64,000 nucleotides of DNA from Microcebus murinus (taxonomy: Eukaryota > Chordata > Mammalia > Primates > Cheirogaleidae). The translations under genes and the position numbers were made by a program. The notes below the pieces were generated by a model, which had not been told where the DNA came from, ran no database searches, and worked only from the letters and a program-made list of their open reading frames with translations. Each line of letters starts with the position of its first letter. Position 1 is the stretch's first letter. Positions 47,481 to 59,000 of the stretch are shown one piece after another. The DNA lies in assembly GCF_040939455.1 (NCBI RefSeq), contig NC_134108.1, positions 21,171,501 through 21,235,500 of the forward strand, read 5' to 3'.

Positions 47481-50400
47481 TGTGCGCGTGTGGTGTCTGT
47501 CGTATTTGGTGGGGGGGCATCATCTCTGCCACCCCAGCTGTTATCACAGATCGGTGAGCTTTATACGCATGTGCCTCCCGCGCTCTGTCCCTCTTACATA
47601 ACACATCCAGTGCAGCAGAGGACACAGGAAAATGCGACCCCAACCCTCCAAGCCCAAATTGGGTGAGGGGACATAAGGTCAGGAAGTGTCCCTGGGTGTT
47701 GTCCTTCAGGGACTTGGCTCCCAGTGGGGAAAAGGAGGACGGAAAGGAGGGTTTGTTTCTTCAAGTGGCTCCTCTCTCTCCTCTCTGACTTGAAAGCATC
47801 TAACTAAAAAGGACTGCAGGAACTAGTCCTCCCTAATGGGAACGCTTTTTACATGCTACGCCGAGGGAAAGGGGCACTTTAACCTCCGGAGTGTAGACAA
47901 GAGAGAGGGTCCTTAATAAAGACACTTGGAGGAGATCCGCTACAGTGTGTGGGCAGGCGGTGGGCAGTGGGGATGGTTCTGAGGAAACTGGAGGAATCTC
48001 CTGATAATAGGTTTCACTGGAGGCCTTAGGACACCTGTAATGGCTTAGAATTCACACAGGAAGCTGTGTGTGCAACTGACATTGCAACACCCTCATTCTC
48101 TGCACAGTTATTTAGGCCTAAAATGAATATAGAAAGGCTTGTTTCCTGTACTTTCATTATAATGGAAAATTTGAACTGATTTTTCTCCTTCCTTTTTTGC
48201 AATTTTAAAAATAACTCAATTTAGCTCCAAATAAATATTGGTACTCTCCCTCACCCCCAAGGCTAGACCTCAATAATTCACAAGAGTACTGTGTTTTTCT
48301 AGCATACCCAGAGCCCTAGTCAAGGGCTATTGATTTTTCTCTTGTTTCTTTTGTAGTGCATAATCAAGCTCAGAAATTACTTGAAATATTAATAAGATCC
48401 ATTTTAATTAAATTTTCAATGATCTGTCCTCCTAGAAAAAAGCCATTTAACTTCATTAGAAACGTTTCCTACAGTGATATAGTAATATTTGGAGATATTT
48501 GTCCTTGAGCACATGAAGTTATTTTATAGATTTGCATATGTATTATATATTACATATGTTAGAATTAGCAAATGCTTAATTGCTTTTTTACCTTATAAGA
48601 GTGCCAAAGCAAAATTTTACCCAAGTAGATTGTGTAATGAGTAGATTTGGTTTGATTTTTAGGTTGTAGGCCAAATAATGTATTAAAACAGAAATACCCT
48701 CCATATGAGTGAAGTGGATATTATTTTCATTATTAAGAGATAATTCCTGTGGAACCCTAAGGGATTATGGTATCACATGACAATTGTACATTTTTATTTT
48801 GAGCTGAAAGGGATTTACCAATATCCAATAATGACAATGTGTTTCAAGTGTCATAATCCCTTTTGACCACTAGGTTTGAAATGTGCAGTGTATTTCTTAT
48901 ATACAGAAAAACATTACATTACAATGGTGAATCTTTTGAAAATTGAGACAATTTCTTGCTTTGAGTATAAACCAGGTATAAAATAAAATTCACTTATTTG
49001 CATCTATATATCTGTTATGGTGATTGTACTTTATGTGGTTGAATTTATTAGAAACTGCTTACATTTATATAAGGATATTTAAGATTAAATTGACATGAAA
49101 TCGATTTGGGGACAATTTGGGGAATGGTAGTGTATTAATGATATTACAGATTTCAAACTTAACTGGTTAGATCCTTGTGGAGGTGTTTGGCAAAATACCA
49201 TTAAAGTAGATAAAACATTTCTATATTTCTATTAAACATGGAATGTGGAAATTTTACTGTGTATGTGTTATCACATAGGGAAATAATACTATTTGACAAC
49301 ACTGAAAGATTAACCAGCAGATTGATTAGGCTCCTTTTACATGAGATGTATTTGCAAATGTTCTCGTTACCATGAAAACAAAACAGAGGACAACATATAT
49401 GCAAGTGTTCCTTGTGGAGTGATGGTGCATGTGTCTGCTTGAACTTTTGGCACTTTGTCACTATTTAGGTTGAGTAGTGAAAACCTGGTTGAATCTTTTA
49501 TGCCGATTCAATTTAAAATAATAATATTATTCTAAAATTTGCCTTTTTTTTTTAAAAAGGCCACATTTTAACAGCAGCAGTAACAAATAACAAGTATACT
49601 GTTTGTGTTGTGTTTAGATTTTTGAATGAGCAGTAATTAGCTAAAGTTCCTTTGATAGCTTCACATAGGAAAAGTAGTTTTAAACACCTATAGAAAATGT
49701 TATTTGGTATTAGTGAAAGTGTCATCCATTAGGATGTGAGGTAATTTATTACCTGATTTGGGAACTATTATAATAGGGGGAAAACGGCTAAGATCAACTG
49801 GATGTATAGCTGTCGACCAGACAGACCACTCCTCTCCTGTTTATTAAAAATAAACACTGTTTTCATATTTGGTACATGATCGGCATCAGCAGAAAACTGT
49901 TGGTCTATACATTAGTCCTGTAGGTGGAGAAATGGTTCACAGTTTAAATCTCTACCTCAAAATTTCTTCGATGATACACTTCCAGTTCATGAATTTGTCT
50001 GTGAATTCATTGTGAATTCGTATTTTGGTTAAAACTTGGCATTTAAATGTTGCAACTTTTAAAATGATATTATAAAAAAAGGTGCAGAAGAAGCTTGCTA
50101 ACTCAACTTAATGAACTTCAGGTTTCATAAGGAACTTCAAACCATCCGGAGTGTATGGATTTGCTTTGACCACTTAGGCAGAGCCTTCGTCAATACTGAG
50201 TAAAACTTTAGTGAATATTGAAGTCAGGGTATGCCACGAAGCCTGCAGGCTTCACAATGTGTTTGACCCTGTGGATGAACACAAAGGATTGAAGGAAAAT
50301 TAGAAAACTACAAAAACAAAATTGTGCTTATTTAAAGGAAATTTTATGAGAAGCAATGTTTTCTATTTGTTCCTGATATTTGATCACAATCAAAAGCATT

Positions 50401-51040
50401 GCAAAAAAGATCGTAAATCAGTTTTTGTAGCTATAAGATGCCATTAGGTAACTTTGGAAAATATTTTAGCACTTTATTATTGTGTCACTACTCTAAAATC
50501 TTCATGTAAAAGAGGATAACTTAGCTTACTTGGTCTGTGTATTCTTTGGCTTCTCTGAGATGCATGGATACCAGCATTAGGTAGATATAGGTCTATACTG
50601 GCTTCATGACTACATTTAGAATGAAATCAGAGCTGCTCAATATTTGGGTCACTATTGTTCTGGGCCAAATGTGTGCTAATCTTAATATACACTCCCATTA
50701 CTCATCATGTGGGCATTACTGGTGACATGTGATCTAGTCTACAGGTGTCTATAACTTTAGATTTCCTGTCAGCTTAAAATTTGGGGTATAACTATTTAGA
50801 CCTATTTGAAGAAGGTGCTTTGGAGAGAAGAAGAGATGAAAATGATGTTTGTGTGCATGAGAATGATTCAGGGCAGAAAGCAGGTGGGGTCTGACCTATC
50901 ACTTCTGGGTCATAGGACGGTTGGCTGTAAGGTCAGGAATCACCCAGGACCAGCCTTTTAGACTTGCCACTCACATATAATCTTAGTCCTCTCTTCAGAG
51001 TACTTTGACAGGTGCTCCGTCATTGTTTATCAATGCAATT
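47481..51040. other. Repeat-poor stretch downstream of the CpG island, probable intron
   Basis: I recognised no interspersed repeat over about 3.5 kb, while most of the left half is repeat-dense. No exon, long open frame or RNA gene was seen. Motif clusters at about 49620-49660 (TAATTA plus CCTTTGAT) suggest regulatory content. If the island promotes rightward transcription, this is the first intron. Confidence 0.5.
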
Positions 51041-51425
51041 CACTCATCGAGTCATTCAACAAGTATTTTCTATAGGTCAGGCCTTGTGCTAGACACCATT
51101 GTGTCTAATGACCCAAACCACAAAAGAAGCTTATAATTGTTTGGAGTTGACAGATAGTAATCACATGGTGAACCAACATATGTAATACCTCATTTGTTTT
51201 AAGTGCTGTGGAAGAAACATGAAGGAGTGTACATCACCCCTGTCTGGGGATGGAGAGCCAATTGGAAACGTGGGTGGGGAGAGGAGAGTGTTGTACGAAG
51301 AGGGAACAATGTAAATGCCCTGAGGTTGGGGGATATACAGTGTTTCCAGGAGTTTGAAAGCAAGCCAGTGGGGCTGGAGGGCAGATAACAAGAGAGAGGT
51401 GATGCAGACCTTGTGGGCAGGGCTG
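51041..51425 (-). mobile_element. L2 LINE, minus strand
   Basis: GTCATTCAACAAGTATTTTC, GGCCTTGTGCTAGACACCAT, AATGTAAATGCCCTGAGGTT and AGCCAGTGGGGCTGGAGGGC are the reverse complement of the L2 3' end. Overlapping open frames on the minus strand (51161-51501) are explained by it. Confidence 0.75.
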
Positions 51426-51742
51426 TGAAGGCAGCTTGACCACATGAATGATTATTCAACCTGGCATAAAGGAAGACTGCCTTGGGCAAATTGGCTCTCA
51501 TGATGACCTTGTTACAGGCTGATCACTGGAGAGGGAATTTTGAGGGACAGGGCTTAGAAGTTGAAAGAGGTTCATGTGTAACACCTGTCTTTTCACAAAA
51601 TGTTCGCATTGATTGACCCTAACTCCTGGGAAATTTTTTATAACTTTATATGTGCTGATTTCTGTTTGAGGGACTTACCTGTTGGTTAGCTATTATTATT
51701 TGCAGAGGGATTTTTTTTTTTAAATAAAGAATTTAAATTTTA

Positions 51743-52085
<343 letters not shown>

Positions 52086-52559
52086 TTACAAAATACTTAT
52101 TTGGGGCTCTAGTTAACTAAATTGGCCAGCATCACTGATTCAATTAATGAATAACTATCAATGCAGAAGTCTTTACAGGGTCGCTGTGTGAAGCAACCAA
52201 TTAATCTTTGGAGCCCTGCATGAGTGGGTCTATATGTTTCTAAACAACTAAGGAAAGAGTGAACCATTCAACTCACTAGATAATTTCTCTACGTGATTGC
52301 AAATATCAGGATCTTTGGAGAAATTTAGATCTGATTCTTTACTTTCCATATGATTAGGGATCAGTGTAATATGAATGTAAGAAGAAAAGAAGTAGAAACA
52401 AAGGCTAGTGAAAATAATTTTGTTTTGTCAACTGTATCATTTGATTTATTTGTTCTCTCTTTTATGCTTTTTGTAATGTAGAAAATTCGATTTAGGTGGC
52501 AAAAAGAGACCATTTTATGTAGTGGCTTCAAGCTTGGGCTCTGCAGTCAGATAGAGTAA

Positions 52560-52736
52560 CTGAGCGATGAAAGGAGGATGACCCCTAAATTCCAGAATCT
52601 TACAATCTAGAGAGAAAATATGCTTTATAAGTAAACATTATTAACACTTAACAAGTAACGGCAGAGTATAAACGCAAGCAGTGTTTTTTTCCTAACTGGA
52701 AAGATTAGAGGGTCCTTATGGGAGGATGAGGTTTTT
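52560..52736 (-). mobile_element. L2 LINE, minus strand, left part, split by an Alu
   Basis: TTACAATCTAGAGAGAAAAT, then TTATAAGTAAACATTATTAA fits an antisense L2. It continues beyond the Alu at 53075. The left boundary is approximate. Confidence 0.5.
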
Positions 52737-53074
52737 TTTTTTTATTTTTTGAGACATAGTCTCACTTTGTTGCCCAGGCTAGAGTGAGTGCCGTGGCATC
52801 AGCCTAGCTCACAGCAACCTCAATATTCTGGGCTCAAGCAATCAATCCTCCTGCCTCAGCCTCCCGAGTAGCAGGGACTACAGGCATGTGCCACCATGCC
52901 TGGCTAATTTTTTCTGTATGTATTAGTTGACCATTTAATTTCTTTCTATTTATAGTAGAGAAGGGGTCTTGTTCTTGCTCAGGCTGGTCTCGAACTCCTG
53001 ACCTCAAGCAATCCACCCACCTCGGCCTCCCAGAGTGCTAAGATTACAGGCGTGAGCCACTGGACCACCTGGCC
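52737..53074 (-). mobile_element. Strepsirrhine-type Alu, minus strand
   Basis: Plus-strand text starts with poly(T), GAGACATAGTCTCACTTTGT, and ends ACCACCTGGCC. The linker complement TAGTTGACCATTTAATTTCT marks the strepsirrhine type. AGGATGAGGTTTTT (52723) and AGGATGTGGTTTTT (53075) are the target-site duplication. Confidence 0.95.
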
Positions 53075-53360
53075 AGGATGTGGTTTTTGATTGGGGGCCT
53101 TGAAGGTTTAATAGAATTTCATTAAGTAAAGAGGAAAGGGAGGGGCTCAGCATACTCTGACCTGGAGTGGAGGGGCGGGGCACATAGGGAGGGCACCAGG
53201 AGAGGGGGAGGTCAGGTGAGGCTGGAGAGGTGGGTGCATCACTCCCAGATCTTTTGGAGCCTCAGAGCCCTGCTGAGAAAGCTGGACTTCTCTGAGGGTT
53301 TTTGAGCAGAGGACTGATGCTGTAACATGTGCATTTTAGAAAGATTATAAGGAAGGGGAT
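53075..53360 (-). mobile_element. L2 LINE, minus strand, right part
   Basis: AGGTGAGGCTGGAGAGGTGG, TTTTTGAGCAGAGGACTGAT and GCATTTTAGAAAGATTATAA follow the antisense L2 order. Confidence 0.6.
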
Positions 53361-54739
53361 ATGGGATGCATATCTTGGTGGCAAGGAAGCAGATTGCCAG
53401 AAGAGAAGTGATGAAAGTTACCTCTATTGCATGACAATTTGAGTTCTTTCCTCCTGCTAATGGCTATCTTAAAAGCACATTCAAAAATAATAAATAGCAA
53501 AAGTGATTAACATATTTTGTTAAACATGGCCAAATGTGTATGGAAGTTTGTCAATTTGAACAACATTTTAATTAAAGTATTGCATTATTATTTTAACCTG
53601 TTGTACTTGTTTACTCCAAAAAATATTCATAAATACTAATAGTGAAAGTTGACCATTAACCATCAACTTATAGAAATGTTTATACTTAAAATTACAAAGT
53701 ATTTATATTTGTAGGTGTATATGTATAAGGTACAGATAGATGATTCATTTAATGTTTAATTAGAATACTGCTTTGTAGTTGATACCCGGTTGTATCTAAA
53801 TCATGACAATATTGGACAGATAGTGTAGTGCAGTGTATTTGAAATGCAGTGCTTTGTTTGGTAAAGATTTATTTGGTGGTTTCATTTTCTCTGAAAAAGA
53901 AAGTGGGAGGTCTTTGAAGTTCTTTTTATTTGCGTTGTGGCAGATTCAGCTTGAGTTCAGAAGCCCAGCAAAAAGGTGGGACTTTTGAAAGTGGGCAGTA
54001 GGTGAATGTAGACACACCTTTGTTTATATTTGTTTAGGGATCTGTAAGTGTGTGTATTTGTAGGGGCATGCATGAGTGCACACAGGCATATACAAATCTA
54101 AGAAAATCATATGTGTTCAATGAGAGAAAATTTTTAAAATACAGCATGCATTGTCATCCTGATAGTGCAGAAAGTATTTTTTTTAAACAGAGATTATGTC
54201 TAATTTCATATAAAGAAGATTATAGGAAAGGTAATTTAAATTGTAAGAAGCTTTTGTTCACTAAAATGCTAGATTTATTTGAAACAGTGTTTTATTTCTT
54301 TTGGAAGCCAGACAACTAGTTTAATAGTGTACATATGAAACGCTAATTTGGCTTGTTAATTGGCTGCAATTAAATTGAAGTTACTTTGTACTGCTTAATT
54401 GTCTGAAAATTACATGCGTTGCCATGCCTGTGTAACATGAGGCAAAAGCTGAGGGTGTAGCAGGAATAGGGGTAGAAGAAAAGCAAGATCTGCTTCCCTG
54501 TCTTTGCAGTTAACTTTGTGTGAAAACTTGGAAACAAGTCATCGAAGCTCTCCGGACCTCATTTGGAAATGGAAGAGATTGGAACAGATGGCTCCTAAAG
54601 CCTCTTCCAACTCATATTCTATCAGTTTGTAGATTCTACTTTGTAGTTGTAGAGAATGCAGTGTCATTATATTCTGTAATTATGGTATTACAAGGATGAA
54701 CTAAACACTTAAAAAAATCAGCACAGTGCCAATTTAGCA
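53361..54739. other. No gene seen; homeodomain-motif cluster at 54340-54420
   Basis: No repeat recognised. Positions 54340-54420 contain GCTAATTT, TTAATTGG, GCAATTAA and CTTAATTG within 80 bases. An 89-codon open frame at 54050-54319 shows no domain. Confidence 0.45.
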
Positions 54740-54990
54740 AATCCGTTAGAAGGAAGGGAATTTAGGTTTACAGAGCACTCTCCGTGCCAGGCTCCATGCC
54801 AGGCTCTCTCCTCACTTCAGCTTCCTTAGCTCTCACAACCACCCTGAGAAGATTTGATTTTCTTATCTTTGTATTTACACTTAAGGAAACTGAGATTCAG
54901 AAAGTTTACCTGCTTTTTGCAGAGGCTCTCTGATAGTCAGTGGTGAAGCGGGATTTGAACTCAGGGCTATTTGGTTGCTAATCCACGTGG
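54740..54990 (-). mobile_element. MIR SINE, minus strand
   Basis: ACAGAGCACTCTCCGTGCCA, TTAGCTCTCACAACCACCCT, AAGGAAACTGAGATTCAGAA and GCGGGATTTGAACTCAGGGC give a near full-length antisense MIR. Confidence 0.88.
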
Positions 54991-55139
54991 TCTTTTCATC
55001 ATTCCAGCCAGGCTAAGTAATGGTTTACACATCAAAATTATTCCAAATATTAAAAAAAATGTTGCCAATCATTTTTATCACTTAGCACAATGTTTCCCTC
55101 TAGCAGTATATGGATGGGCACCAGTGGGATAAATAGGTA

Positions 55140-55345
55140 CCCTAGGGGTTAGGAGCCTAGCTTTGAAACAGACAGAGTTGGATGAATTCTAGCTCCACCA
55201 CCAGCTGGGGAAATCTGGAAAGGTCACTTAACCAAAAAAGTGAGGATAACACCTGTTCAAGTGTTATTGTAAAATTTTCGTGAGAACCTGTGTCTCCATC
55301 TCAGCACATAGTAACGTTTAATACCTGGTAGCTATGGATTATTAT
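55140..55345 (+). mobile_element. MIR SINE
   Basis: GGGGTTAGGAGCCTAGCTTT, ATTCTAGCTCCACCACCAGC, GAAAGGTCACTTAACC, AAAGTGAGGATAACACCTGT and CAGCACATAGTAACGTTTAA follow the MIR consensus from the tRNA-like 5' part to the 3' end. Confidence 0.85.
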
Positions 55346-55774
55346 TAACAAGGGATTAGACCCAAAGAAAAACACAATAGAACTCAAATTGTTGTGACAG
55401 TAAAATATTACTTAAGCATTTCAAATGGTCCATTACACTCTTGATTGAAGTGGTTAAAGAAACAGTGTCAGAATATACATGGTTTTCAACAGTTAACAAA
55501 TGGAAACATCAGTTAAAATATAGGGATAATTCTCATTTAGCTCATCTGCGTCTATACCAGTGAAGTAAAGTAAATTCTCTGGTTCTCTTGGATAATCATT
55601 CTGGCGTTTTTGGTCTAAAAATAGATTTTGGGGCCTGCATTACTCAACTTGAACTTCTGTATAAATTGCAAGAGCCAGAGAACCAGTGTTTACACATGGG
55701 GCCTTGGGCCTACTTAGGATACACCACTGGGGTATTCATGGGACTGCTAACTTTAACAGAAAAATTGATTAATT

Positions 55775-55915
55775 CGACAAAGATTTATTAAGCACCTGCT
55801 CTAAGAAAGGTGCTTTTCTAGGCACTGGGGATTGATCAGTGGTCAAAAATAGTAAAAAATTCCTTGCCCTCATGGAGTTTGCATTCTGGTAGACTAAATT
55901 AAACTAAAAAGTTTA
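55775..55915 (-). mobile_element. L2 LINE 3' end, minus strand
   Basis: TTCGACAAAGATTTATTAAG, CTTTTCTAGGCACTGGGGAT and CTTGCCCTCATGGAGTTTGC follow the reverse complement of the L2 3' terminus. Confidence 0.75.
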
Positions 55916-56042
55916 CTTTCAGTAACTGTACTACTTTTCACTATTTTGTGGAATCTCTTTTTTATAGTGGGTCTCTCTTAATCCAAGTAACAGTTAAAGA
56001 AGCATTGCAAGGCTTATTAAATCACTAACATAATTTCCCATT

Positions 56043-56061
56043 ATATATATATATATATATA
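56043..56061. repeat. (TA)n microsatellite
   Basis: An uninterrupted alternating TA run of about 19 bases. Confidence 0.9.
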
Positions 56062-59000
56062 CTTTGCAGTAAGGTAGTTTTTGAAGAGGCACTATTTTGA
56101 CATAACTAAATTTTATAGAGCTTGTTTTTCTTTTTCTTTGTTTAATTCCTTTTCATGGTGCAGCATGATGGCCCTTCATACCTGTAGAATCAGGTGCTGG
56201 CTGTTTTTTTCATGGGCAAGAAAACAAATGGTTGACAAATGACACATTCTGTTACAAAATGCACTTACAAGTTTGCTAAAGTGAAGCGGTTACCCTAAAT
56301 TATATTTGCAATTTATATTTTTAATCTTGTTGAAATGCATTGTTCACTTTCTTACTGATAGTTTTTGTTATAAAATTTGTAGTAGGATGGTTTGCTAAAC
56401 ATGGTGTATAACATGTGGTAGGCACACACTAGATATTTGGTGAATGTTTAAAGTTGTAATTCTCAAGAAGTTTATGGCTTAAATGGTTCAGAAATGGTTG
56501 AAAGACATTTTGTCATGCCAGGATGAGAGGTCATATCAGAACCAAGTGAAGGAAATCCTCAGTGGGCTCAAGTACAGGCTTTGGAGCCAAGAGTCCATCA
56601 GTCTGCTCACCCTTAAGTGCTTCGTGCCATATTCAATTTTATAAGTTCTCTAGGAAACAACCGCCTCCACCTGGCCAGCCACCCAGCAGTCACAAACACC
56701 CCTCTCCCAACTACAGTCAGGGGCACCCCAGGCTCTAAACTTCCCATTTGTTTTTGCAGCAAGTGAACAGATGGAGCCATCTTGGGGTACATTTTTCCTT
56801 GCAGTTGGATAGGGAAGTCTGTAGTTGAACTGGGATTCTTCTGTCTAGGGTAGCTTTCTTTGGCCATATTTTGTGGCCTGAGAAGGTGCTCTGAGGAGGA
56901 AGCTGTGTGAAGGTGGCTGTTTCTCATGGGTGTGGGGTTTGAGGAAGAGTTGTTTCTTTGTGGGCCTGCTTGGATAAATTAGGCATAAAAGAGGGAGCAT
57001 ATTCCTTTCCTCCACTGCAAATCCTTGCCTTAGGGAGGCAAAGAAAAATGAGAGAAGGCTGGGGGTGAAGCTTTCCTGTCATGCAAAGCTGGTGGTGAAA
57101 TGCTCTGTCTTTGCAACTCAGCAGTGCCCCATGGGACAGGCCTGGTGGCTGGTCCAACACTTCATGGACAGGTCATGGCAAGTTCAGCTTCTGATTATCC
57201 ATGGAACACTTATCAAACTTTATTTTTCTTTCTTCTGCTGATGCTTACATGTTGGATAATATCGATTTCTCTAAGCAAGGGAGACATCGAGGGTTGTAAA
57301 CATTCAATTTATTTTCTTGTCAGTAGCCATGTGTCAAAGTTTATGTTAGGAGAAATATAAAAATATAGGCTTTTTGGGTAAAATGAGGATTTCAGCTATC
57401 TTTTCTGCTCTTGTGAGAATGGGGTCATTAGAGCCCACACTAGGGCTCTAAGGACAGCAGAATGGACGACTCTAAACTCCGACCCCACTAGTTTATTGCT
57501 TACCTCATTATTGATTTTCAAAATGAATCAGGCTGAGTGGCTGTACCTCTGTTATATTTCATTGTTTCTTCATCTGTAAAAAATGAAGCATTGTTTATGG
57601 CGCTGCCCTACCTCCTGGGAATAGATCAGGGTAACACAAGAGAATTGGAGTGGCTATTTTTAGTATGTGAAGCAACACTAAGTTTTGAGAATAATTCAAT
57701 TGTTGAAAAAAATTCGGACACACAGCAATACATTTGTGACAAGGGTTAGTAGAGTGTTCTTGAGTTAATTGACTGATACCGATGCAATTTATTACAGGCA
57801 TATGTAGTTGTTTTAAAAAAGATAATGGTCAGCAGCTCCACAGCTTGCTGTAATATCCCCTGATGGGTTAAATTTTGTGTAGGTCACTAATACACATGTG
57901 TAACAAAGTATCCAGGGAGTTATACTCACTTTCAAGCAAAAGAAAAGGAATCCAAAGACATTTGTCTTTGAATTTATAATCTGTTTAGTTGTTCAAATGA
58001 CCTCAGTAATATTTGTGCCCAAATTTAATCCAGTGTAATTTTAAAAATCTTTCAAGTAGCTGAGAATATTCTAAATGATCTTTTACAATAAATCACCTGA
58101 TGTTCAGAATATAACAAATATTAATAATTGGATGCTAAGTGTGGAGACTAGATTTTCTAGTGGACAAACTTCAGATTTCTTCACTCATCAGTTGATTTTT
58201 GGCCATGTTTGGTGGGAGTTTGCTAATGTGAAACCTCCTGATATCTGAAAATAGTTGTGATGGGCATTAATAGCTGATCTAGAAAAATTTTATATTTTAG
58301 TAAATGATCCCAGGAATTTATATTGCAAAGAAAATGCCTGCTAATTTGTCTTTCTTTTCCCATATTCTTATGGGTAATACAAGATGAGAGCAATACGAAC
58401 AAACAGAAGACATTTTGAAATTAACAAAATTGCTGTGGCTTTGAAGCCTGCTATGATTATACTAACTCTTCTTATAGCTGTAAAAGCAAACAGTGCCAAA
58501 CAGTATATCTAACATTTGTGATCTCCTTTGAGCCAACTGGTTTTAGTTTAAATTTCATATGAAATTTTTACAATATGTCACACAGTTGTGTAAATCAAGC
58601 TACTGTTCTTATTTATAGTTGACATGTAAGTATTTCTAAAATATGAGGTGGGGAGTGGGACAGAGATGAAGACATGGGAGTCTGAGGGTCTTTTGGAATA
58701 TGCAAATGACCTGCTTTCTTATTTAGTGTAACCTTTTCCTAGCGATTTTTCCCAGATGGGTCAGATCCTGGTTTTGAGCAGGCTGCATCTTCAGTGTCAG
58801 TTGAGCTTTTTGTGAATAATTATACTTCTTCCTTTCACTGTGATACAATTTATAGTAGTGCAGGGATGACTTATTTAGTGTATCTTTTAAAGTGTCCAAT
58901 TTAAATATGCTGATTAATTTTCTTAAGTGTAGGATCAGTTTTGGTTTGTCAACTGGTGACAGGACACTTTGCAATGTAAAGTCTCTCATAGAATTTTGGG

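Noticed and set aside
51161..51501. Overlapping minus-strand frames of 94 and 100 codons
   Set aside because: They are translations of an antisense L2 copy.
56613..57160. Minus-strand frames of 104 and 78 codons
   Set aside because: No domain, no splice support and no preserved partner exon; treated as chance frames.
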